Assembly: GCA_041281825.1 (NCBI GenBank)
Contig: CP166298.1
Span: 1,860,001 to 1,924,000 of the forward strand
DNA: 64,000 bases
Direction: 5' to 3'
From: Paenibacillus_D tarimensis_A
Lineage (GTDB): Bacteria; Bacillota; Bacilli; Paenibacillales; Paenibacillaceae
Shown: piece after piece, positions 36,554 through 46,700 of the stretch
Layout of the letters: the number at the start of each line of letters is the position of its first letter
Position numbering within the stretch: position 1 is the stretch's first letter
Position numbers and translations under genes: made by a program
The notes under the pieces: model-generated
What the model saw: the letters and a program-made list of their open reading frames with translations, nothing else
The model's database searches: none
What the model was told of the DNA's origin: nothing

Positions 36554-37675
36554 ATGAGGCTAATACCCGTAACGATATGCCGGCCTGGCATGAAATTGGC
36601 GAAACCGATTTATTCCGAAGACGGTCAGATCCTGCTCGGAAGACATGTCGAATTAACGGATAAACTGATACGCCGGCTCTGCGAATGCGGGATTAGCTTC
36701 GTATATATAGAAGATTCGCTGACTTCGGATCTAACCATACCGGAGTTAATCAGTGATGAAACCCGAATTAAGGCGCTTAGCGAGGTCAAGGCAAGCTTCA
36801 AAGGCATGGTCGATCTGCCGAAACGCCGCAATGGCGTGACTTATCCTTATGTGGGCAGGCAGTTCAAAAATATTATGGCGATGGTAATCGATGAAATCAG
36901 CAGCCAGAAGGATGCTATGATCATGCTTATGAATATGGGCACTGTCGATCATTACTTATATCAGCATTCTCTCAATGTCTGTATCTATTCGGTCCTGCTC
37001 GGGATGGCCTACGGCTACACAACGGATGAAGTCATGACGCTCGGCCTTGGGGCGTTGCTGCATGATATCGGGAAAACGCAAATCTCGAAGCAAATCATGT
37101 TCAAACAGAGCGCTCTTACGAATGAAGAGTTTGCCGAGATGAAACGTCATGCGGAAAAAGGATACTACTTGCTGAAGGATGAACCTAATATTCCGCTCAT
37201 CGTCGCCCATTGCGCTTTCCAGCATCATGAACGTCTCGACGGGAGCGGATATCCCCGGGGAATTAATGGAAATGAAATCCATGACTACGCCAAATGGATC
37301 GGACTTGTCGACTCCTATGATGCGATGACTACGTCCCGGGTATACAGAGGGCCGATGCTGCCGCATCAAGCGGTCGAGGAGTTATACGCGGGCACGGGAA
37401 CACTTTATGAGCACTCCATGGTGAAGCTGTTCCGGGACAAGGTTGCCATCTATCCAATTGGATTGACCGTGAAATTAAACACCGGCGAGAGCGGTGTAGT
37501 GGTAGATATTAACACCTCGTGTCCGCATCGGCCGATTATACGAGTATTATATAACGAAGTCGGGGAATTGCTGTCCTCGCCGTACGAGACGGATTTAACC
37601 AAACAGTTGACAACGATGATCGTCGGAGTCACTGGGGAAGAAAGTATGTCATTATCGAACGCGTGCGGGGTATAG
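36554..37675 (+). CDS. HD-GYP domain phosphodiesterase
   Basis: The 373-residue protein has a DUF3391-like N-terminus (MRLIPVTICRPGMKLAKPIY) followed by the HD-GYP domain. It contains HSLNVCIYSVLLG, LLHDIGKTQI with the HD pair, HHERLDGSGYPRG and DSYDAMTTSRVYR. It is predicted to hydrolyse cyclic di-GMP. The short start at 36554 fits the family N-terminus; AGGGAT stands 8 bases before it. Together with the GGDEF-EAL protein and the frameshifted paralogue it makes three cyclic-dinucleotide genes in the window. Confidence 0.9.
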   Translation: MRLIPVTICRPGMKLAKPIYSEDGQILLGRHVELTDKLIRRLCECGISFVYIEDSLTSDLTIPELISDETRIKALSEVKASFKGMVDLPKRRNGVTYPYVGRQFKNIMAMVIDEISSQKDAMIMLMNMGTVDHYLYQHSLNVCIYSVLLGMAYGYTTDEVMTLGLGALLHDIGKTQISKQIMFKQSALTNEEFAEMKRHAEKGYYLLKDEPNIPLIVAHCAFQHHERLDGSGYPRGINGNEIHDYAKWIGLVDSYDAMTTSRVYRGPMLPHQAVEELYAGTGTLYEHSMVKLFRDKVAIYPIGLTVKLNTGESGVVVDINTSCPHRPIIRVLYNEVGELLSSPYETDLTKQLTTMIVGVTGEESMSLSNACGV

Positions 37676-37763
37676 TGCCATGCCGTAACATCGGCTTCAA
37701 TTCAGCCGGGATTTAAACGTGTCGCCAAGGTGCTGAGACTACACTTGTACAGGAATGCCACGA

Positions 37764-37786
37764 AGAGCCGTCAGGCTCTTTTTTTC
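37764..37786 (+). terminator. Terminator of the HD-GYP gene
   Basis: The stem AGAGCC / GGCTCT is followed by a run of T. Confidence 0.85.
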
Positions 37787-37874
37787 AAGAAGACCATATC
37801 GTTTGCAACGGAACGCCCCGAACATTACAATAAAGAAGTGACAGAAACTATAGGTCAGGTGCTGATTTTTTGAT

Positions 37875-39011
37875 ATGCAAAGATATATGAACGTTGAACG
37901 CTCCGAAGGTCATCGCGAGATCTCCCCTTCCTGGGATCCATGGGACCCGATTCACTCCCTTGCCCGCCACGGCAAGCATGTGCTGACCAGCGTAGAAATG
38001 ACAGTCTCCAACTTATGCAATATGCGGTGCGAGCATTGCGCCGTCGGCGATACGCTGGTATGGCGCGAACCCGATAAATTACCGCTGTCCCGAATTCTTC
38101 ACCGTCTTGAGGAAGTCGAGCAATTGGAGACGATTTCGATAACGGGCGGCGAGCCTTCCTATTCGGTCGAAACAATGCAGGAATATATTATTCCGCTGCT
38201 GAGATATGCGCAGGAAAGAGGGGTTCGTTCGCAGATCAATTCTAATTTAACGCTCGATTTTGACCGTTATGAACCGCTTTTGCCATATTTGGATGTCATG
38301 CACATATCTTTTAATTATAGAGATGTCCACGATTTTCACGAAATCGGATTTGCCAAGTCACCGCACCGCGTTCCGCTGGAGGCCGCGGCCAAGCTGTACA
38401 GCCGGATGATGGATAATACCCGCCGCCTGAGTGATGCAGGGATGTTCATATCCGCCGAATCGATGATTAACTACCGTACGCACCGTCATATCGGCGAGAT
38501 TCACCGTCTTCTTGTGGAAATGGGCTGTAGTCGTCATGAGGTGCATCCGATGTATCCGAGTGCTTTTGCCAAAAGCTTGCCGATGCTTTCGCGGGAAGAG
38601 ATGCTCGTTGCGATTGAGCATTTGCTTGGTACGCGCAATCCCGAAGTGTGGATGTTGTTTGGAACGTTACCTTTCTACGCTTGCAGCGGCTTGGAGCGGG
38701 AGCGGGCATTGCTGGCAAAGCTGCAGCGAACGCCGAATGTGACCGTTCGAAACGATCCGGACGGACGAAACCGGTTAAATGTCAACCTGTTCACGGGAGA
38801 TGTGTTCGTAACCGATTTCTCCGACGTACCCGCCTTCGGCAATATCCGGGATGATAAACTGGACGATCTGTTTAACCGGTGGCTTGCCGGTCCGCTCGCG
38901 CAGAGCGTCGATTGCAGCTGCTTTGAGGCCGGCTGCTGCGGGCCGAATCTACTGGTCAAGGAGATGTATTACCGGGATACCGACTTCAAGCAAAGACGCG
39001 CCATTATTTAA
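37875..39011 (+). CDS. yfkAB: Radical SAM / CxCxxxxC motif protein YfkAB
   Basis: The 378-residue protein has the radical SAM cluster motif CNMRCEHC (Cys48, Cys52, Cys55), the SAM-binding ITGGEPSYS and a C-terminal SPASM-like region with CSCFEAGCCGPN. This matches the YfkAB family, present in most Bacillales as one protein. The substrate is unknown. The ribosome binding site is weak; ATG 37887 is an alternative start. The hairpin of a dispersed repeat begins 2 bases after the stop. Confidence 0.9.
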   Translation: MQRYMNVERSEGHREISPSWDPWDPIHSLARHGKHVLTSVEMTVSNLCNMRCEHCAVGDTLVWREPDKLPLSRILHRLEEVEQLETISITGGEPSYSVETMQEYIIPLLRYAQERGVRSQINSNLTLDFDRYEPLLPYLDVMHISFNYRDVHDFHEIGFAKSPHRVPLEAAAKLYSRMMDNTRRLSDAGMFISAESMINYRTHRHIGEIHRLLVEMGCSRHEVHPMYPSAFAKSLPMLSREEMLVAIEHLLGTRNPEVWMLFGTLPFYACSGLERERALLAKLQRTPNVTVRNDPDGRNRLNVNLFTGDVFVTDFSDVPAFGNIRDDKLDDLFNRWLAGPLAQSVDCSCFEAGCCGPNLLVKEMYYRDTDFKQRRAII

Positions 39012-39012
39012 A

Positions 39013-39160
39013 CGGGCTTTTATAACTAACCGCTATTTCAACTAAGGTTAAAATAGCCCGGTATTCAGCACAATAGCTTATGCTTCCGAAGCAACGTTTT
39101 TCAACGAGTGCTACTTGAATTGCTTCGTGATCAAAATCGGGCTTTTAAACGTCCGCTAAG
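39013..39160 (+). repeat. CTAAGGTTAAAA leader hairpin element, copy A
   Basis: The arms CGGGCTTTTATAAC (39013-39026) and GTTAAAATAGCCCG (39047-39060) are followed by GTATTCAGCAC. A GTGATCAAAATCGGGCTTTT segment lies near 39127-39146. Related sequence, with the parts in a different order, is at 60524-60640. The first hairpin may also end yfkAB transcription. Confidence 0.65.
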
Positions 39161-39175
39161 GAGTGAGAGGGCAGG

Positions 39176-40204
39176 ATGTCGATCAAAGGGCTTATTACCA
39201 TAGGCGTCGGCTTGACGCTGCTTTATTTGTTATTTACGGTCGGTGCTCCTTTTATGCTGGCGCTTGTTGTCGCAATATTCATGGAACCATTCACCCAGCT
39301 TTTGATTCGTTTCAGAATGAACCGGTTCGTTGCGGCAACCATTTCGAGCACAGTATTTACCGTATTATTGATCGGTATTATGGCGCTGCTTGGCGTAAAG
39401 GTCGTGGCCGAGCTTATTGCGTTTTGGGATAAAGTGCCGCAATATGTAGGCGATGCGAACATATACGTGCAGGAGACAATCGCCAATATCGAAATCTACT
39501 ATTCCAGGCTGTCGCCGGACGCCGCAGCCCAGTTGGAAAGCTGGATATCCACCTTGTCGACTTCCATTACCGGAATGGTCACCGGGATATCCGGAGCTTT
39601 CGTCAACTTCGCCAAAAGCATCCCGGGATTGTTTATCTTCTTCATCGTATTCCTGGTGGCGATCTACATGTTCAGCTACAGCTTGAATACAATGAAAGCG
39701 ACATTTCTTTCTTTGTTTGACGAGAAGTCGAGAGGTCAGGTCGACGACGTGCTTCAAAATTTGCGTAAGTCGATCTTCGGGTTTCTTCGTTCGCAAATTA
39801 TTTTAAGCATTATGACTTACGTTTTGTCTTTGGTCGGCTTGCTCATTCTAGGGGTTAAATATCCGCTCGCAATTGCGCTTCTTATTGTGCTCGTCGACAT
39901 TTTGCCGATACTGGGCACCGGCTCGGTGCTTGTGCCGTGGGCAGCCTACCTGCTGCTCACCGGCGATCTGTTTACCGGTTTCGGATTGATTGTCCTGTTT
40001 CTGGTTATCACAGTGTTCCGCAGAGTTGTGGAGCCGAAGGTGCTTGGCGACGCGGTAGGCATCGGAGCGCTGCCCGCCCTGATCAGCCTTTACGTCGGCT
40101 TCAAGCTTGTCGGAGTGATCGGGGTATTCATCGGGCCGATTGTCGTCATCATCTATATAGCCGCCAGAAGAGCCGGTTTATTCCAGACTAAAATCAGTTT
40201 ATAA
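39176..40204 (+). CDS. ytvI: YtvI-like sporulation membrane protein (AI-2E transporter family)
   Basis: The 342-residue protein has about eight membrane helices and an extracytoplasmic region (about 75-140) typical of the AI-2E/UPF0118 family. Sequences LPILGTGSVLVPWAAYLLL and RRVVEPKVLGDAVGIGALP are family hallmarks. The nearest characterised type is YtvI, the sporulation integral membrane protein. The ATG follows AAGGAGTGAGAGGGCAGG. It stands alone between a leader repeat and a strong terminator, just before the cotJ operon. Confidence 0.85.
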   Translation: MSIKGLITIGVGLTLLYLLFTVGAPFMLALVVAIFMEPFTQLLIRFRMNRFVAATISSTVFTVLLIGIMALLGVKVVAELIAFWDKVPQYVGDANIYVQETIANIEIYYSRLSPDAAAQLESWISTLSTSITGMVTGISGAFVNFAKSIPGLFIFFIVFLVAIYMFSYSLNTMKATFLSLFDEKSRGQVDDVLQNLRKSIFGFLRSQIILSIMTYVLSLVGLLILGVKYPLAIALLIVLVDILPILGTGSVLVPWAAYLLLTGDLFTGFGLIVLFLVITVFRRVVEPKVLGDAVGIGALPALISLYVGFKLVGVIGVFIGPIVVIIYIAARRAGLFQTKISL

Positions 40205-40239
40205 CAAAAAAAGTATGATCAATCGCTATATCATAACAG

Positions 40240-40283
40240 GCCGCATGTACGGGTTTCCGTCATAGCGGCTTTTTTTTTTTTTA
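40240..40283 (+). terminator. Terminator of ytvI
   Basis: The stem GCCGC-ATG-ACGG / CCGT-CAT-GCGGC is followed by a run of T. Confidence 0.9.
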
Positions 40284-40309
40284 TTGACTCACCACCTATA
40301 GGCATTTGT

Positions 40310-40317
40310 CATACACT
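40310..40317 (+). promoter_or_regulatory. Possible sigma-E -10 box of the cotJ operon
   Basis: CATACACT matches the sigma-E -10 consensus CATACAMT at all 8 positions, and cotJ is sigma-E dependent in Bacillus subtilis. No good -35 lies 14-15 bases upstream, so support is partial. If used, the whole repeat array becomes a leader of about 280 bases. Confidence 0.4.
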
Positions 40318-40340
40318 GGCTTTGAATGCAGATCACGTGT

Positions 40341-40595
40341 GTGGAGAGGCTTGAAGCGGAGAGACTTGAAACGGAGAGACTTTGAGCTCCGCTCAAAGGT
40401 CCCTATGTCATGCTCAAAGGTCCCTATGTCATGCTCAAAGATCCCTATGAAGCGGAGAGACTTTGAGCTCCGCTCAAAGGTCCCTATGTCATGCTCAAAG
40501 ATCCCTATGAAGCGGAGAGACTTTGAGCTCCGCTCAAAGATCCCTATGAAGCGGAGAGACTTTGAGCTCCACTCAAAGATCCCTATGTAAGGAGG
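40341..40595 (+). repeat. Tandem array of hairpin-SD repeats before cotJA
   Basis: Four full hairpins (CTTTGAGCTCC-[AG]CTCAAAG) are interspersed with three half units TCATGCTCAAAG[AG]TCCCTATG. They are joined by AAGCGGAGAGA and preceded by degenerate GGAGAGGCTTGAAGC units. The last copy ends TAAGGAGG (40588-40595), the ribosome binding site of cotJA. A 94-codon frame across the array is only a translation of the repeats. This array accounts for the 400-base gap between ytvI and cotJA. Confidence 0.9.
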
Positions 40596-40605
40596 AAAAA
40601 CTGCC

Positions 40606-40842
40606 ATGGACAATCAATTCAGGGTGTATTATCCGTTCGTCGGTCCATTTGATCCGTGTCCGCCGATGAAGGTGAAGACTTATGTAGTGCCGCCGAATCA
40701 ATTTATAGTTTATCAACCAATGAATCTGCCTCAATTCCCGCTGCATGAGGCACTGAAGCTGGGGACATTATGGCCTGCGCTGTACAGTCCTTACTATTCT
40801 AAAGGCAAGGAGGGGATGACCGGTGAGTATTACGCCGGATAA
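40606..40842 (+). CDS. cotJA: Spore coat protein CotJA
   Basis: The 78-residue protein is rich in Pro, Tyr and Phe, with the family sequence PFDPCPPMKVKTYVVPPNQF. CotJA is needed for assembly of CotJC in the inner coat. AAGGAGG from the repeat array lies 10 bases before the ATG. It overlaps cotJB by 20 bases. Confidence 0.95.
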   Translation: MDNQFRVYYPFVGPFDPCPPMKVKTYVVPPNQFIVYQPMNLPQFPLHEALKLGTLWPALYSPYYSKGKEGMTGEYYAG

Positions 40843-41086
40843 GGAATATTATGCCAGACTCGAGGAGCTGCAGCAGCTTGATTTTGCGCTTGTAGAGCTG
40901 ACACTATACTTAGATACGCATCCCAACGATATGCAGGCGCTTCAGCAATTTAATCAATTGTCGCAGCAGCGGCAGTACAGCGCCCAGCAATACGAATCGA
41001 GATACGGCCCGTTGCTTCAGTATGGGCACAGCTATTCGCGTTATCCCTGGCAGTGGCCGGAAAGCCCCTGGCCTTGGCAGGTCTAA
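40823..41086 (+). CDS. cotJB: Spore coat protein CotJB
   Basis: The 87-residue protein matches the CotJB family (LEELQQLDFALVELTLYLDT) and has an aromatic, Tyr- and Trp-rich tail. The start is GTG 40823 with AAGGAGGGG upstream, overlapping the end of cotJA. It is part of the cotJABC operon. Confidence 0.93.
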   Translation: MSITPDKEYYARLEELQQLDFALVELTLYLDTHPNDMQALQQFNQLSQQRQYSAQQYESRYGPLLQYGHSYSRYPWQWPESPWPWQV

Positions 41087-41138
41087 CGGCGATACGGCAT
41101 GAACGGAAGGTACGATAAGGTGCAGTGGAGGGTATGAT

Positions 41139-41708
41139 ATGTGGATATATGAAAAAAAATTGCAATACCCGGTGCGGGTAAGCAAATGCGATGTCAAAAT
41201 GGCGAAATTTCTGATGGAGCAGTACGGCGGCGCGGACGGCGAGCTTGCTGCGGCGCTCCGGTATTTGAACCAGCGCTATTCGATCCCCGATAAAGTCATC
41301 GGTCTGCTGACGGACATCGGGACCGAAGAATTCGCTCACCTGGAAATGATTGCCACCATGGTCTATAAGCTGACAAAGGACGCGACCGTCGAACAGCTGG
41401 AGGAGGCCGGTCTGGGCCCTCATTATGCCGTACACGACCGGGCGTTATTTTACAACAATGCTTCGGGTGTGCCTTGGACGGCTGCTTATATTCAGGCCAA
41501 GGGCGATCCGATCGCCGACCTGTATGAGGACATCGCAGCTGAGGAGAAAGCCCGGGCGACGTATCAATGGCTGATCGATATGACCGATGACGTCGATCTT
41601 CAGGATGGCCTGAAGTTCCTGAGGGAACGGGAAGTTGTCCACTCGATGCGCTTCAAGGAAGCGGTCGAGATGATCAAAGCCGAACGGGAGACGAAGAAAG
41701 TGTTTTAA
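41139..41708 (+). CDS. cotJC: Spore coat protein CotJC (manganese catalase family)
   Basis: The 189-residue protein has the dimanganese catalase fold. Metal-ligand candidates are in LGPHYA and TEEFAHLEM, with a later EEKARATYQWL and REREVVHSMRF. CotJC may remove peroxide at the spore surface. It is the last gene of cotJABC, 52 bases after cotJB, and is followed by a terminator. Confidence 0.95.
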   Translation: MWIYEKKLQYPVRVSKCDVKMAKFLMEQYGGADGELAAALRYLNQRYSIPDKVIGLLTDIGTEEFAHLEMIATMVYKLTKDATVEQLEEAGLGPHYAVHDRALFYNNASGVPWTAAYIQAKGDPIADLYEDIAAEEKARATYQWLIDMTDDVDLQDGLKFLREREVVHSMRFKEAVEMIKAERETKKVF

Positions 41709-41714
41709 TCTATA

Positions 41715-41752
41715 TAGCCGCGAATGTCATTCTAAGACATGAGCGGCTTTTT
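41715..41752 (+). terminator. Terminator of cotJABC
   Basis: The stem AGCCGC-ATGTC / GACAT-GCGGCT is followed by TTTTTG. Confidence 0.85.
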
Positions 41753-41965
41753 GTCTGACCGGGAGAACGTCTTGGTTGATATTGGACATTACAAGAGCTT
41801 GTAGGTTTGCGTCCAGTGTGGGATAAGAACCATAATGTGGCATAGCGCCGTCGCTGGAGTGGGTATAGCGGTCGGCTACTTACTTCAAAGCAGTTCCGTT
41901 GCGTCACCGAATACGGTTCTTAGCTTGAATCGGAACTGCAATTACCTCCAGGCATGCCGATTGAA
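41753..41965. other. Gene-free stretch between cotJC and the activase genes
   Basis: No gene, repeat or RNA is supported. The frame at 41835-42116 has no ribosome binding site and runs into the minus-strand gene. Confidence 0.5.
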
Positions 41966-42006
41966 CAAACAAAGAACCGCCGGAGCAATTTCTCCAGCGG
42001 TTCTTA
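41966..42006 (-). terminator. Terminator of the activase operon
   Basis: On the minus strand, AAGAACCGC-T-GGAG pairs with CTCC-G-GCGGTTCTT across a short loop and is followed by TTGTTTGTT. Confidence 0.85.
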
Positions 42007-42010
42007 TCCG

Positions 42011-43657
42011 TTATACGCCTTTCACCGGTTGTTCGCCTCTCCTGCGGAACGATAAGCGGGCCAGCCAATCGCGCATGCCGTATACCGTATTCGCCGCCGT
42101 GCAAGCGACGGTATGACGGCTTGTTTTCAGCGCGTGGGCAAATGTGGGCCTGCTTAGCCATTTTTGCACATGCTCCGATGTCAAGCCTTTTTGGGCTAAC
42201 GCTTCTTCCCATTCCTTCTGCGCTGATTGCTTCGCTTTGAACAGCATCATCTGCACGCGGCTGTAGACATTGATCGCGCCGTCGCCCGTCGTTTCGATCG
42301 GCAGGAAGATCGCGTCCGGATATTTCTCGGTGATGAGGGACTGAACGCCGTCGGAAACCCCGGAAGAAGGCATGCAGCCGAACGGCTTGACGGAAAGGGT
42401 CATGTTGACTTTCTTTTTCTTCACGTTGAGGATCAATTTGCCGACTTCCATATGGCCTTCCCCGCCGCGAAGCTGGTTATTGTAATGCTCATGGGCTACC
42501 CGGCCGATTTCCTCCATGTCAGGCAGATGGTATCCCCGAAGTCCGATGATGTTGGCGTAGGTTTGGAACATGAGACGGAGGGCGGTATCCGCAAGCCTCA
42601 GCAAACGCAGCTGCTTAACGGGATTTTTGCCCTTCAAGCCGCCTTTTCCGCCGTCCGCTTCCCGTAAGTGTATCCGTTTCCGGGTATCGTATTGTGCCCC
42701 CCATATGAGGTAAAGTATCCATGCGGTAACCGACTGCACCTCAACTTCGGCCCCTTCCTGCTCCAGAAACCGCTGGAGCTCATAGTTGCCTTCCCCTTCG
42801 GTGGTCATTGCCCAAAATTCTCCGATGATGCTGACCTTCGGCTTCACCCGGGTACGGTCCACCCGAACGGCTTGCAGCTCCTTGCGGCACTTTAGAAGGG
42901 CAGGTATCAGCTGCTTGCGCCGGCTTAAAGCCTCATACAAGTACGTTTTACATTGTTCCAGCGCCTTGTCCGTCGATCCTTGCTCGACTTCGTAAGGACG
43001 GATCCGATAGCCCAGCGCATTAAGAATATCACCCAGCAGCACGGCCTTCAAAAAGCCGAGGAAAAACGAAGTGTCCAGCTTCAGCGCCGATTCTCCTCCG
43101 GTTGCCTGCTTGAGCCCATCGGTCTGCTGAAACAGCAGTACCCGAAAGCCGTCGAAGCCCGCGTCGCGAAGCGCTTTGCGGTATTCGGTCACGTAAGTTC
43201 CGAATCTGCAAGGACCGCAGGAGCCGCTTGTGATAAACAGGTACTTGGATACAATCTCTTCCTTCGTTTTCCCTTCCACATCGCGAAGATAATGCAGATG
43301 CTTAATCAAGTTTCCGACGGTGAAGTAAGTCGGATTGCATTGTCCGCGGTTGCCGAATTCCTTGCCGTATCTGAGCGAATCGTTGTCCGGGCAGTCCATG
43401 TGCTGAACGCGGTAACCCAATCCTTTCAGCGTGCCTTCCACCAAATAATCGTGAGCCATCGTCAAACCGCCGAACAAGACCGTCGTCGACGCCTTGTCCT
43501 TTTCGAGAAATGAACGGGGAACAGGGTCGAACCACTGATTTTTGGACGCCTGATCCAACCCGAGCTCTTTTTCCTGCTCTGCCATAAACGAACGAAGCTC
43601 ATTTTCAAACACTTCTTCAACTTTTCGTTTTTCCATTGCTGACACTTTCAACTTCAC
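42011..43657 (-). CDS. 2-hydroxyacyl-CoA dehydratase-like protein (activase-associated)
   Basis: The 548-residue protein matches the C-terminal, Cys-containing half of large acyl-CoA dehydratase activase-related proteins. Sequences TVLFGGLTMAHDYLVEG, NRGQCNPTYFTVGNLI and ITSGSCGPCRFGTYVTEYR suggest a [4Fe-4S] or double-cubane-type cluster bound by conserved cysteines. It is the second gene of a two-gene minus-strand operon. The start is uncertain: GTG 43657, a TTG and a GTG just downstream, and ATG 43636 are all in frame near GAGGAG. The physiological substrate is unknown. Confidence 0.8.
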   Translation of the reverse strand: MKLKVSAMEKRKVEEVFENELRSFMAEQEKELGLDQASKNQWFDPVPRSFLEKDKASTTVLFGGLTMAHDYLVEGTLKGLGYRVQHMDCPDNDSLRYGKEFGNRGQCNPTYFTVGNLIKHLHYLRDVEGKTKEEIVSKYLFITSGSCGPCRFGTYVTEYRKALRDAGFDGFRVLLFQQTDGLKQATGGESALKLDTSFFLGFLKAVLLGDILNALGYRIRPYEVEQGSTDKALEQCKTYLYEALSRRKQLIPALLKCRKELQAVRVDRTRVKPKVSIIGEFWAMTTEGEGNYELQRFLEQEGAEVEVQSVTAWILYLIWGAQYDTRKRIHLREADGGKGGLKGKNPVKQLRLLRLADTALRLMFQTYANIIGLRGYHLPDMEEIGRVAHEHYNNQLRGGEGHMEVGKLILNVKKKKVNMTLSVKPFGCMPSSGVSDGVQSLITEKYPDAIFLPIETTGDGAINVYSRVQMMLFKAKQSAQKEWEEALAQKGLTSEHVQKWLSRPTFAHALKTSRHTVACTAANTVYGMRDWLARLSFRRRGEQPVKGV

Positions 43658-43750
43658 TCCTCACATCAGGATCTTTGAGCGGAGCTCAAAGTCTCTCCGC
43701 TTTAAGTCTCATCGCTTCAAGTCTTACCGCAGCTCAAGTATCTCCGCTTT
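43658..43750 (-). repeat. Short hairpin repeat between the two activase genes
   Basis: On the minus strand, degenerate units (GACTTGAAGCGATGAGACTT) lead to AAGCGGAGAGACTTTGAGC, TCC and GCTCAAAGATCC, then TGATGTGAGGAG. It fills the 100-base gap between the genes, and its end overlaps the ribosome binding site of the downstream gene. Confidence 0.8.
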
Positions 43751-43757
43751 TGTCGGT

Positions 43758-46700
43758 TTATTCGGAAACGGCGGAAGGCTCGTATCCCTCGGACGCTCCT
43801 GCTTTATTCCTGCCCATCATTTCGGCTTTCTTCTTTTCGATTCGCTCTTGAAGCTCTTGTTTTTTCGCCGCCAGATCCTGGAGCCGTTCCTCGTGAAGCC
43901 CCAGGCTATGTGCATACGTTTTGACCCGGATCTTGATTGAGCCGCTTGGCTTATTGGCGTCAATATCGTGCAATGCGGAGAACGGCGTGCCGGCCGTCGA
44001 AATGATCGAATCGATCAACCCGTACGTGGGCGCGTCATGCCCGCATTTGAAGCTGGACAAGTCAATGACGGCTACGTTAGGGTGACGCGCCGCGAATTTG
44101 GCGGCCCACACCTTCTGCACGCTGTTGGAGCTGAAGTTTTCAGGCCATACATCGGACACTTCAAGCGCGTATTCGACCCGCCCGGTTTCCAGATCGTTCT
44201 TGAAAAACCGATTCAGCCAAGCTTCGTCCTTCGGAATAGAACGCATGGACAGGATGGGGTACCCCAAGATCTGGAATTCCTCCAATACGCCGTGATTCAA
44301 GCCCGGATCGGAGTGGTAAGGCCGGCCGATCATCATGATCGCGAGACGGTTCTCCCGTTCCACCTGCTCCAGAATTTCCCGGCCCCGCTCCTGCATTTCG
44401 GCTTCAAACAGATCCATTGCTTTCCACGCTTGGTCTGCCGCAAAGTCGCTTTCATCCTCCGTCATCTGAAGCGCTTCGGAGAACGCTTCGAACAGCTGCT
44501 TCTTCATCAAGTTCGGTTCCGTAAACGTCACGGCCGGATCGAGATAGGTGACTCCCCTCGTGGCGAAGAAGTCGACTTCCTTCGTAAACGCGGCCTTGAT
44601 GACATTCGGAGCGCCTGCCACAATCGGACAGCTGGTCGAATCCATGACGTTGTGCAGATGCGTCGGAACGTGTGTGATGCACGGGAAGAAAACATAGTCG
44701 AGCGGCTGCTTTTCATGATGCTTGAACAGTAAGTTGTGCACATGAGCCTGCGCGACCTTGGAAGGGTAACAAGGATCGATCGATCCGTATTTGCCGCCTT
44801 CCTGCCACATTTCCTCGCTGGTATTGTCGCTGAACACGATGTTGCGCTGGTCGATGCCGAGCGATTCGAGATAGGTGCGCCAGAACGGCGCCGTGGACCA
44901 AATGTTGAGCACCTTCGGTATGCCGATCCGGATGCGGCTGCGCCGCTCCATCGCTTCGCTGCCCGAACGCTCGAAAGGTCGGGAATAGGATTTCGACTTC
45001 ACTCCAATCCAGGTCTTCTTCTGCATCACGTCACGCACAGTTGCGGTTTCATCAGGCAGCGGCTCCGGGTCGTAAAAATGCTGGTACATGCGGCGGGCTT
45101 CATACTCGACCAGATTCGGGTAATGCTTCTTGAGCGACTGCCGCTCCTTCGTCAGCTTGACGACGGCTTCCTTATCCTCGACGGTCCCTTTCTCACAGCT
45201 GAAGCCGGAAATGTAGCGGGCGGTCTGTCCGTCCGGCGTAGTCGAGTCGATGAAGGTCCTGCTGCAGTGATTCGGGCAAAACGTACAGCGTGTCGATTCG
45301 TCGTTCCTTGAGATATAGCTGAGATGAATCGCCGTATCGATCCCGAGAAACGTAGAATATCCTCTGCGCTTTACGACACGCAGCGTTTCCATTGCAGCTC
45401 CGATCGCACCGGCTTCGCCCGGATGGGGATGCACGAAAACTTCCGCATCGGGCACTCTTTGCTTGATGTAATCGACCTGGGCTTTAACGGCTGCGAGGTT
45501 GTATTGGGTTCCTCCCTGGAGGACGAATTTCCGGCCCAATTCCGCCATGCGGGGGATTTGCACCACGTACTGCCATACATTTTTCGGCAGAACGAGCGCG
45601 AGTCCGGCAAGCAGCTCTTCTTTAGAGTATCCTTCCTTCTGGAAGTTCACTCGGTCCGCGTCGAGAAAGACCGCGCAGCCGTAGGAAAACTTCGGAGAAA
45701 GATCGGCTTTGAACGCCGTATCCGCATACTCCTGGACCGGAATGCCGAATTGGTCGGCCATGGCTTGCAGCAGCATCCCGTTTCCTGCCGAGCATTGATT
45801 GGACAATTTAAAGTTGCGGATATCGCCGTTTTTCAGAAACAGCACTTTGATATCCTGTCCGCCGATATCGCAAATGACGTCAATGTCGCCGAACTGGTTA
45901 ACGGCGCTCATCATATGCGCTACGGTTTCGACAATGTTGACGTCGGCCTTCAGCGTCTTTTCCAATACATCCGCGGCATACCCGGTCGCTCCGAATCCGA
46001 TAATCTCAAGCTCGGCCCCTTGGTCTTGCACCTTGTCGCGGATCCGTTTCAGCATTTCCCGCGTGTCTTCCAGCGGGTTCCCTTTGGAAAGCTGATATTC
46101 CTTAAGGAGGATTTCGCCGTCTTCGCCGACAACAACAGCTTTGGACGATGTGGATCCGCCGTCGAGTCCGATGACGGCCCGTACATTTTGTCCCGGCGTA
46201 AAGGAGGCAGGCGTGAACTTGGGAATCCGGTACTGCTGGCGGAAATCATCGAGCGCGGGTTCGTTTTCCGCCAAGGGCGGGCCAGCCTTTTCCCCCAGCT
46301 TCGCTTTCCGCCCATGGTCGATAAATTGCTTCAATCCTTCCAGGCCCGCATATCTTCCGACGCCTGCCGGCTCGTGCAGCCCGTACATAACTGCCCCGTA
46401 AGCGGCATAGTATTGCGCGTTCTCCGGTACGAAGATCAGCTCGTCAACCGGCATATCTGAAGGATATTCGTACCCTCTCTCGCGCCAGGTTTGGGGAATG
46501 CGCAGACGCCAGCATTCCTGCAGGAAGGGGAGGTACGTATTCGGCCCGCCGAGCAGCAGCACGCGGTGCCGAAGCGTGTTGCCCCGGGTCAGGACGGACA
46601 AGTTCTGCATGACGATCGCATCCGCCAAAGAACACATGATTTCCGCAGAAGGAATGCCGCTTTTCACCAGATTAACGATGTCCGTTTCGGCAAATACCCC

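Noticed and set aside
40306..40590. A 94-codon frame of repeated KRRDFEL and SKIPM units
   Set aside because: It is a translation of the tandem DNA hairpin repeats, with no ribosome binding site or recognisable protein.
40341..40595. CRISPR array
   Set aside because: The repeats are contiguous with half units and no unique spacers, and no cas genes are present.
41835..42116. Plus-strand frame between cotJC and the activase operon
   Set aside because: It has no ribosome binding site, runs through a terminator and overlaps the 3' end of a real minus-strand gene.
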